From assembly GCF_921293095.1 (NCBI RefSeq), contig NC_060246.1, forward strand, positions 84,193,030 to 84,257,029: 64,000 nt of DNA, written 5' to 3'. A program made the translations under genes and the position numbers. The DNA is from Ischnura elegans (taxonomy: Eukaryota; Arthropoda; Insecta; Odonata; Coenagrionidae). Shown here piece after piece: positions 24,618 through 35,400 of this stretch. The notes under the pieces are model-generated. The model saw only the letters and a list, made by a program, of their open reading frames with translations, was not told the DNA's origin and made no database searches. Every line of letters starts with the position of its first letter. Position 1 is the stretch's first letter.

Positions 24618-25244
24618 AGTGGATGTAATTACACATATGAGCTAACCAAGTATAATTTCTACTTTCGAATACTGCATTTTCACTCCCTCGAAAGATTAAT
24701 GCCAGTTATTAGTTAAATAACATTGGGAACTTCCATAAAGAAAAATCTCATCATTCATGCAAGTGCATAACGTAGACATCAATTTCAAATCCTAGAAATG
24801 ATTTTTTCCTGTTAGCTCTTACCCATCATTGCACAATTTGAATGATTTGTAAACTTGATTGCGCTGTAATAAACAAATGAAGATCGGTCATTAGCGCTTG
24901 GCGGCGGAGTCAGCGGAGTGATAAGAAAACCAGCGGCCATGATGTTTAAGTGCGTACGTGATATAAATAAGTTGTCTGGATTTTGGATAGTAGTGTGCTA
25001 CACCCAGTTATACTTAATTTGTCCTCTAGTTTTGTGAGGTCAATTAATGTTTGATCGTTCCATTGCTATCAATTCTCTCTTCGAAAGTTAATTCAAGAGG
25101 TAAGATCATGTGTAGCTGTGAAGTGAGTAAAAATTGCACATTTGCCTCTCGGTATGAAGGTCTAATGTGTTTATCTTAATTCCACCCCATTTTTGAGTGG
25201 AATTTATATCTTAATTTTGCTTATAACTCAAGCAGGTTAGAAAG
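24618..25244. promoter_or_regulatory. Shared divergent promoter of NUDT17 and the SR-cyclophilin
   Basis: The two start codons are 627 bases apart on opposite strands. A GC-richer island (GGCGGCGGAGTCAGCGGAG near 24901) lies between them. A possible untranslated first exon of the cyclophilin ends near 25100 (AAGAG then GTAAGATC), with an acceptor AAGCAG just before GTTAGAAAGATG. Transcription starts cannot be fixed by eye. Confidence 0.5.
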
Positions 25245-26464
25245 ATGACCGTGACCAAGGCTCATCGCCCTCGGTGTTTCTTCGATATTGAAATTGGTGG
25301 TCTACCGATGGGGAGAATGGTATTTGAATTGTTTTCGGATATATGTCCTGTTACTTGTGAAAATTTTCGAGCCTTATGTACAGGTGAAAAAGGAATAGGA
25401 AAGACCACGTCAAAAGCCCTCCACTATAAAGGCATAATCTTTCATCGCGTAGTGAAAGATTTTATGATCCAGGGTGGAGATTTTTCAGTAGGAAATGGTA
25501 CCGGAGGAGAGTCTATCTATGGAGGAACATTTCATGGTAAATCATATAATAGTTTTTAATCGCATGCATTTATTATCTGTAAGTGATATTTTTACGTTTG
25601 GCCGAACCTCGATGGTCAATTTTTCAAATTGTCCATCTCATTAAAACCGTGGATGTGACTACTCAATTAAACAGCGTCCATTATGTTGTACCTTACCTAA
25701 TCTATGAGTGTAAAATGTTTGTATACTGTTCTTATCAATCGAAGCTAGTTGCCATGTATCATTGCACGGTTTTCTATTTGTACAGATGAAAACTTTGAAC
25801 TCAAACATGACAAGCCATTTCTTCTATCCATGGCTAATCGAGGAGCGGACACAAATGGGTCGCAGTTTTTCATGTAAGTAGTAACAACCTTAGTGATGCC
25901 TATTTATGTCGATTTTCCATTCATTAACAAAGGTGCTTAGCCTAAGTATTCACCTTATTTTAAATCGCGTTCTATAAACGGAAAACGGGCTGTGTGTAAA
26001 ATTACCAAAGTATTTTTCCAGGGTTAAGTTGTTATTTATTGTCATTATTTACTGAAAAGATTTATGTGTCATTTTATTTCTGCGTATAGTGTAGACAGTG
26101 TTTACTAGTGAACAACCTGGCCCCACCATTGGCCCTGAGTCCACTGTTCATGTATGGGACTCTCATCCCACTTTAATCCATGTTTTGTTGTTGTAGTACA
26201 ACGCAGCCAGCTCCTCACTTGGACGGGTAAGTGTTTGCTCTTTATTTTTATTACTGTTAACTATGGATAAATGACTTCTTCTGTAAGATTAACTTTTAAC
26301 CATGGCCCATTATTTTAGAATCCACGTGGTGTTTGGACAGTTGCTGTCTGGAAAGGAAGTGGTGTCCCACATTGAAGCCCTACCTGTTGACCGTATGTGC
26401 CGCCCACTCCAAGATGCACGTGTGTCAAGTTGTGGAGAACTTGTTCTACGAGTAAAGACTAAAG
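25245..26464 (+). CDS. Catalytic cyclophilin domain of the SR-cyclophilin (exons 1-4)
   Basis: The catalytic block [15 protein letters not shown] supplies Arg68, Phe73 and Gln76, equivalent to Arg55, Phe60 and Gln63 of cyclophilin [18 protein letters not shown] and GIHVVFGQ follow. The site of cyclophilin A Trp121 is His (PHLDG), as in PPIG, which in that family goes with weak cyclosporin binding. Activity is expected because the core residues are present. The insert [18 protein letters not shown] is the usual large-cyclophilin loop. Confidence 0.93.
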
Positions 26465-29400
26465 GTTCAATTTTAAACATATTCATTGATCTTGGTGGGA
26501 TTTATGTGGGGTGATACCGATTCAGAAATCTGTATACAATTATTTCAATATCACTTTGAGGATGATACTGGTAATAATAACGCTTAAGATTGTAAATCTC
26601 CTTCATACACGAATTATATGAAAATGTTGTAGATAAAATAAAACTACCTCTTAAAGCCTTATTAAAAATTTCTTTGTTGCCGTTAAATATTAACCAGTAA
26701 TAATTGGGATATCTTCTAAGGCAAGTGATTTGGTTTTTTTGGTGGTAAATAAAAAAAAACTTATTATCATAACCCGTCAATGCCCACGGGTGCCATATGT
26801 CACCCAGTGCAGTGCTGAGCCAATACTCCTACAATGTTTTTTAAATGTGAATATTAGCGTGCATATACTTAGTAGAAGGTTTCCTTTATTATTCAGTCAG
26901 TTTGAATTGTGTTCATTGTGTTGAGCTCATATGTATCATATATTTAAAAAAGTGAAATATGTGTGAATTAAAAAAAAAATCTTTGGGCGCTGACGGGTTA
27001 ATTGAGGACGATAGGCCTTTTTTCTGTTGAATTACATTTAAGTTAGCCTCTCCCTTAAAAATTTGTGTATTAATGCTGCAGAGAATATTTTATCTTGCTG
27101 TCTAGTTGAGAACAAAAGTACATTATTCTCCGTTAAAGTTAGCTAGTATGAAGTAAAAATAGCCATTTGCTATTATTTTTCATTTTGTCTCAGGGCATCA
27201 GTAATTTTTAACCATTAAATTGAAATCCTTACTGCTTTCTATGCTCTACAGTAGTTTCACGTCATTTATAAAAATAGGAGGTTTCATAATCCTCTAGCTA
27301 TACTGTAGGGAAGTCATGGTATAATTCAAATTTTCCTCTGCTCTGAATCCCTGTGGTTTGAGTGTAGAACACTGGTGTCAAATATAATTGTTTTGTGCAT
27401 GTCATTGTCGCCTTTCAAAAATATTTTGAATGCCTAGTGAAAATTCGGGCGGCAAACAAATAATATTTGGGAATTACCTGGTTTCTATTTGTGTTCTTAT
27501 AGAGAAGAAGAAGAAAGTCAGCAGTAGCAGCAGTAGTTCATCAGAATCCAGCAGTGAGGAAGAGTCTGATTCGAAGGAAAAGAAGAAGAAAAAGAAGAAA
27601 GACCGTTCAAGGTTTGACAGCTCTCTAATTCAGCTCAATTTTTGTTCCTTGGAAAACATTTTTATTATGAATTAGTAATCATATTGAAATGTGTTTGCTT
27701 AGAGGGAACGGCTGTCGAGCCTAGGAGTTTGATTTCCTTTGATCAATACTTCCTTGCCTCATATATTGTTTAATGATAAGTTAAAAAAAATATCTTGGGA
27801 GTGCTATGGCATGTGGCCTTTCCCATCAGCTACAACCTTGTCACTGTTGAAAGGGTTGCACATTCCAATCACCTCTAGAGTTGCACTGGTGGGAGTTATT
27901 CTCAATAACTACCCCAGGGGTGCCCATGCCAAATAGAGCGAAGGGTGGGTGCAGGACACAAGGTAGTCTTCATGATGGTTTCATTTAAAAAATTCTGTTG
28001 GAATGGATGTGGGGAATCCTACCAACTATTTCTTCCATGAAAATGTGGAATACAAGCAAATGAGCCTGGGAAATTCATCGAATGGGTCCCGTCCACTAAG
28101 GGGAAGTGTAGTTCATGGCAGTGAGGTCGACTTGGTCCTCAAGGACGGTATCATGTGAAATCCTAGTGGAGATTTATCATTAGCTGCAGCAGTCAAGAAA
28201 GAAGGCCCTGAAGAAGAAGATGAAGGCGGTCCATGAACACTTGGAAATGTCCAATGTTTGGACAGTGGTGAGGGTTGATAAGCTAAAGAATATCAAAAGA
28301 GAATTTTAGAAAGACAGAATTAGATATCTTGGGACTGTGTGAGGTGAGATGGAAAGATAATAGGTACTTCTGAAGTGATGTGTACAGTAGGGTGGGCCGA
28401 AAAAAGTTTTTTTTTCCTGATCAAATTTGCCCTATGCGGGAAAGTTGCGAAATGATATAAGGATCTCGCACACAAAATTTTTTTCAAATAGGATAATATT
28501 AACCACTGCCGCCCGAGCTCTAAAGTTTAAAATTTTGCGAAAAATCAGGCTGATTTCAGAATCAAACGGCTACGAAGACGAATTTTATGAAAATATGGGA
28601 TAATGGATAATACCAAAGAGTGGATACATGTTTATAGTTTATGAAAATGAAATTTGAAGTTTATTTGACAAAATCTATGGTTCAAACAATGTCTATGAAT
28701 TAACAACAAAATTGGAGTATAGACCATCCGCACAACACAACTCATTTTTGCCTACATTTCTAAAATTCCATTTTGGGGGCTAAATTGCAGGTAAAATAAT
28801 ATTTATTTCGATTGAATTTCATTTCTCATCAAATAAGTCATCATATGGTAGTAAATAATCCCACAAAAAGTAATAATGAGGTAAATTATTTGAAATTAAC
28901 ATCAATCATAATGACGAATAACGTACCTGTGGAGCTATTTTCAACAAGAAATTCAACCAAGGCTGAGAAAAAACAGAACCTGAACACCAAGCATTTCACT
29001 AAGTAGTTGTCTGCTAGTTTCGTAAAGAAACTACCCAGAACTCATCACGAGGAAGAGGCTACGATTGAGTTCCACCCGTGTCCCCCCCAGCCAACCTTCC
29101 GAAGGACACGATTGTGAAAGCACATCAATTACTCTGACAAAATTATTTTGCGATTTTTTCAAATTTCGGCTGAATTTCTCCGTCTCTTATGCACGATAAT
29201 GCCCATCCATGCCTGCGTTCTATACTGCACACAGATTTTGATGCTAACATTATCATTTGTACCATCCTTTCAACTGCTTGTGCATGGCAGGGAAAAGGTA
29301 CTTCTAATACAGATCTTTCCGCAGCAAGAACTTCCAAGTTTTTGTTTGTCATCCCAGCTACTATTGGTGTTTAATTTACCTCAATTGGTTCCCAGTCAAC

Positions 29401-32400
29401 CAAGTCAATATAATTTTGAGCATCGAAGTTTAGAAAGATTTTGTGTTTTCCCGGCGAATGGACTGAGTGAAGAGTTCTCGGGATCGCCACCTGGTCAGGA
29501 ACTCCATATCTGCCGACGTTTTGATGTCCGACTCGGTCATCGTCCTCAGGGCCGTCATTCACAGCCCTGAGAACGATGACCGAGTCGGACATCGAAACGT
29601 CGGCAGATATGGAGTTCCTGACCCGGTGGCGATCCCGAGAACTCTTCACTCCATCGAAGGTTAGCTTTGGAAAATTCAAATTTCCTCAATTCCTCCTGCT
29701 GAGTTTCTCTCGATTTCAATGTATTTGTGATGGCCATTGCACGAATTTGTCTGCGTTCATCGGCTAACATTGCAAGCAGAATATTCTCTGGGTGAGCAAA
29801 ATTACATTTCCCTGAATTATAGAGTAGCGGCGTAATTTGATGTCTCTATCTATATATTTCATAAGAAGAATCATGTTCATAATATGCTTCGGGCCTTCTG
29901 TTCAATACTGTCTCAATTTTATTGAAAACCGCATTGGAGCGTAAACTTCGATAACAAATTTTGCCAGGGTCATCAGTTTTTTTGACGGTGCTGTACGATA
30001 GTTCATTGCAATGAAGCAGGCAAACTAACCAATGCAAAGGTCTTCTTAGGGCCATTTCCATTCTCCTGATTATTCCGGCATGGCCTCCGGTGTTAACCTG
30101 TTCCATCGCACACAATTGCTTGGAGTCCATCGATAATGATCATTTTCTCCCCTAGAAAATTCGTTATGGAATCTTGGAGGCCAATAGCTTTGCTGACACA
30201 TAGGGTGACATCCCATAAGTAGTGTGAACCGGGCTCTTGAACGAGAGTTACATGCTCCTCACCTATTGTTTTTCACTTTGATTGACTATAAACGAAAGCA
30301 GAGTCTTTCCTCTCGTCGAAGTAAAGCGCTTGCAATTTAACAGTTCCCACATTCCTCCGAAGAGACGTGCGCAATCTTTTTCTTTCCCTTCTAACTTTGT
30401 CAACGAAAAATACATTGACTCCTTGAGTAACCAACCCGATATCTATTAGGTGCGCAGATGCAAGTGCTGCAGAGGTATGGTTTGATATGCAGAATTATTC
30501 ACAGGATGATGCAAATCTTGGCAATTTCAAATTACTTACACTAACCTTTTTCCATGAAATCCTCTCCTTCACTTGCATTACATAACTCTCCGTTCAATGT
30601 CATTTCATCACCTGAGTCTTCCGAACAGAAAATTTATGACAAAATAGGGTGGAACATTCGGGTGTTCCTTTTTTCTTTCCAACCTGCAAAGCCTCGTCTT
30701 CCTATTTTTGGTCTCCTGCACATCGATGGCGCCTATTTTCATTTTCCTGCCACTTCTCTGTCCTTAGGGAATTCACATTCTAAACAAGGCACTTTCGAAA
30801 AAATATCACAAACAGAATCAGTCTCACTAAAGCAATTACATGCCGCAACATCAAAAAGCTGACGTGCGTGACGAAGAAAGTCTTGCTTCAGATCAATGAA
30901 AGCATTCTTGTTGACAGATCGAAGAATATTGCGATTATTTCCATGATATTGAATAATTCGTCAAACAATTTGCCTATATCCAACAACTGGGATAGAGGAT
31001 CTATGCCAAATGCCTTCAAGGGCATAAGCCACTGTTTCCGCGATTCCCGGCAGAGAAATAATGATATTTTAACTTTCTTCTTCCATGTACTGAGAGTACA
31101 AAAACATTTTCATCATCTCTTCATATGTGGGAAAATCACTACCCATGAAATTTTCGGCTGCAACAAATATCACGCACTCGACTCCACACCTGGTACGTTT
31201 TCCCTCTATTCTAACCAATGCGTCAATCCTCCCGTAATCCTTTGGAAGGTTGGTTGGGGGGACACGGGTGGAACTCGATGGTAGCCTCTTCCTCGTGGTG
31301 AGTTCTGGGTAGTTTCTTTACGAAACTAGCAGACAACTACTTAGTGAAATGCTTGGTGATCAGGTTCTGTTTTTTCTCAGCCTTGGTTGAATTTCTTGTT
31401 GAAAATAGCTCCACAGGTACGTTATTCGTCATTATGATTGATGTTAATTTCAAATAATTTACCTCATTATTACTTTTTGTGGGATTATTTACTACCATAT
31501 GATGACTTATTTGATGAGAAATGAAATTCAATCGAAATAAATATTATTTTACCTGCAATTTAGCCCCCAAAATGGAGTTTTAGAAATGTAGGCAAAAATG
31601 AGTTGTGTTATGCGGGTGGTCTATACTCCAATTTTGTTGTTAATTCATAGACATTTTTTTAACCATAGATTTTGTCAAATAAACTCCAAATTTCATTTTC
31701 ATAAACTATAAGCATGTATCCACTCTTTGATATTATCCATTATCCCATATTTTCATAAAATTCGTCTTCATAGCCGTTTGATTCTGAAATCAGCCTGATT
31801 TTTTGCAAAATTTTAAACTTTAGAGCTCGGGCGGCAGTGGTTAATATTATCCAATTTGAAAAAAATTTTGTGTGCGAGATCCTTATATCATTTCGCAACT
31901 TTCCCGCATAGGGCAAATTTGATCACGAAAAAAAACCTTTTTTCGGCCCACCCTAGTGTACAGGGTTATATGTAGTGGTGTAGAAGAATGTCTACTAGGA
32001 GTGGCTTGGGTTTTAAATAAGAAACTTGGTGAAAAAAGAGTTATTCATCCCGAACTTATAGACCCACTATGTTGTTTGGAAAAGAGCACAATAAGTATTT
32101 TGTGATGTTTCATTTGCAAAATATACCAATAAACTATTCAAATTCAACATTATTCCACAGTGAAATAGGAACAAACAAAAGAAATATTGTAAGTTGAGGT
32201 AAATATGGGAATTGAGGGGCTTCATCTTTCACCTTAGGATATAAAGAGTGCTCAAAAGCAAGCGAATACCAAGAGATTATGAGCACTCGCTAAAGCAAGC
32301 TTCCAATGCATAACAAAAGTTGCAATGTTGAACTGCATTCTGTAACCCCGGCAAAAATTTTTCTTAGAAGTCTATGAAGTATATATATATGTATATGATT

Positions 32401-35400
32401 TTCAATATTATGACATTTTACTGGTACCAATGAAGCCAAACTTAGTCAGATTAGATATTAAAGTAGACTCCCATTAATACGAGCAACCATATAACGAAGT
32501 TCTCATTTTTACAAAGAAAATGGTTGGTCCCGATCAGGGATGTGATATTATACGAAACTTTACATTTGGTGGCCGGTCCGAAAAGGCACGAAACCGTTTC
32601 GTCATACAATTGTTTATCTAGTCAGGTTTTGAAATAAATATTTGTTCATTTCTCAAGAAAAATAAACTAAGAATTGAAATATTTGTCTTTTGAGCAGCGT
32701 TTACAATTTTTAAACGAAATTCTACGATGATAATTAACTTATATCTCGAGTTATGTATATACATCAACATGGAAATTGTTGCTGCATTAAATGCGTTAAT
32801 ATTGGCCTTAGAGCTTCGTTTAAAGTTGACAATGCTCAGAAAAAAATGAGGAATTCACTTCAAAGTCTGCAATTTACGTGCAAGTAACAATCATCCATTT
32901 GCTAAATACATATAAGCAATACATAAGTTGACCGCAAACCAATGCCGCAGGTATGGTCGTAAACCCGGAGAGGAGGGAGCACAACTACTCTCGGAGTCCG
33001 AGATAGTGCGAAGTCCCAGCGTGTAGGGGTCGAAAAAGGTTCAGCGAGACCTTTCTTAACAAATGTCCTCCAAAAATGCTCCGTACCACGAGAAAGAAGA
33101 GTCTCTTGGGGCTCAGTACAGCAGTCATGCTAAGACGAAAACTATGCCGTCTCGAAAGGGTTAATCCTTCGAAGGTCTGGGACTGAGGCAGATTAAAAGG
33201 ATCAGCATCCCAACCTTAGGGCAGTTGCGAACCATTGCTTTCCTTCGACGCGAGAGTGCTCGTTGCAGGGAAGTACAAAAGATTTTCAAGGGACTCATAA
33301 TGCCGGGGCTCTGGCATTATGAGTCCCTTGGTGCTCCGGTGCGAAAGTGTTAACAAATAATCCCAAATTTTAATTTGTTCTGAAAACATTATTACAATAT
33401 ATATTAATATTATTTGATCTTATTTTATAATAAACATGCTATTTTTCATCCATGGATGTCTGCTACTGTGCTAGACGATTCAGTCAATTAAAAGAAAATA
33501 AAAGGGCTGTTTAGCAGATAGAATCCATCTCCGGTAATTTTTTTCCCTTAATTTATCCGATTTCCATGCTAATTTTTCTATGAGCGCTCGCTATGTCACC
33601 AGGGCACTGTAATATCAGGATTAATTTTTCATTATGTAAACTATTAATTAGTTAGAAGAACTTTCATGAAAGGTGTCAACAATAATGACATCACGCTTTT
33701 TGATTGTTCACGATCCGCTTTCGTACGACACAACAGCATCCGAGTTTAAGTTTCCATCACCTCATAATATTTAACTGGGAAATCAAAAGAATAACTTTTT
33801 GCATAGTAATTTTTTGATGTAACTATCATGAGAGATGACATCAAGAACAGGATAGTTTCTTCAAGAAAGGCTGAAAGAGAAGAGTTATTTTTCGTTATCA
33901 ATTTGTTGGCAACTGGTCTACAACAATAAAACTGTTTGCATTTTCCACAGTATTTATTTACCATACAATGCATTTTGACTCCGAGAACAACTCGCGGAAA
34001 TTTACTGTGCAAAAATACAGACATATTCCCTCCTCCTCCAATGGGGTGTTTACTAAGTGAAATGCACAAATTTATGATCTACTTCGGACAGGCAAGAGAT
34101 ACCTTCACCACCTGAATAAAAGAATTAGAGTATAACAGCTGCTGGCAATCACAAAATGATACATTTCTCCCTGCAAAACACCTGATAAACTAGTGGCATG
34201 CATGTGAATTTGCAAAGGAGTGCAGTGCAAAGTCACATGGATGCTGCTTGTTTATCAGGTGTTTTGCGGGGAGAAATGAATCATTTTGTGATTGCCGGCA
34301 GCTGTTATACTCTAATTCATTTATTATTATATTTAAATAAAGGGAGGTTTCCACGCCATAACTTACGTTCAAATACTCCTTTTTACAAACGGTGCACACG
34401 GTTCGAAAGAGGGAAGCTATTCTTTCGCTTACAGCGATAGAATAATCTGAGAGTGACATCATCTTCAGTTATGTCCGAAAAACACCCAAAAATTTCAAAA
34501 CTTTAAGTGCGATGCGGCACGTTGTCCCGGTATCCGATTGGAGAATTAATTTTCATGATGTATTTTCTCACCAAATGGAACAAAACTGGGGGGTGTCCCA
34601 AAGGAAGGAGAAATGGAGGACCTGACCCGGTGTGAAACCCGAGAAAACTTCACTGCAATTGTTCGCCCGGGAAAAAACCAAAAAATTATATACCTGCAAC
34701 TGGTTCAACCAGTAACATTGACACCAAATGTACTCAAAATGATATTGCGCATTATCCAAAAATTTCTCTGTCAGGGATAAATATACAACGTTTTATCTTG
34801 ATACTGCTTTTCATCACCAGTCAATATTTAATCTTCAGTAGCCATTTCAGGATGTAGAGACCATGGGCATAGAGGCTGGTATGTCTCTGCTCATCATAAA
34901 AATGACTTATGGAAGCAGCTATCATTGAATTCATCAGTTGGAGCACAGGTATGTGAAAACTTACGCTGTCTGTTGGTGCTCTGCGTAGGGATAGGCAACG
35001 GAACAGCTTTTAGAGGGAGATGTTGGCAAAGATGGATGCAACTATGTCAGAAATAGGATTCCGCATGAGATTTAAGTACCAGTTTTGGACAATTCTTTTA
35101 AGGCATAAAATCTATCGCTATCACACCTTGAATAAAATTTTAGGGGTGACTAAGGAGGTAAACACAATTGGGGTTATTGTTTCTGTGGGGTACATTTATT
35201 ATTCCATAAGTCTAAGCACAATCTAAAATCCTTCCTAGAAAAGTTTAAAGATGAAATTTTCACAAAATGTTATAGTCCGACCAACAGAACAGATCATTTG
35301 GCTCTTAAAAAGTCAGTCAATTAGTGAAGACCGTGGATGCCAGTTGGATTATCACTACTGCACCAATCGAGTGTCAATACAATACCGAATGAAAGCCTGC

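Larger units (their letters stand above)
28190..32065 (+). mobile_element. RTE-like LINE fragment (endonuclease part), split by a hAT element
   Basis: Around the hAT insertion the plus strand reads [14 protein letters not shown] on the left and [20 protein letters not shown] on the right, matching the endonuclease ILGLSEVRW...GVEESRRGVAIVL pattern of RTE LINEs. Stops are present. The fragment is a few hundred bases long once the insert is removed and lies in the fifth cyclophilin intron. Confidence 0.65.

Noticed and set aside
30868-31284. 138-codon plus frame
   Set aside because: Antisense shadow of the transposase-like pieces in the hAT element.
32945-33160. GC-rich stretch that looked like structural RNA
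   Set aside because: No match to rRNA, tRNA or snRNA that I can recall; more likely part of a TTAA-type element.
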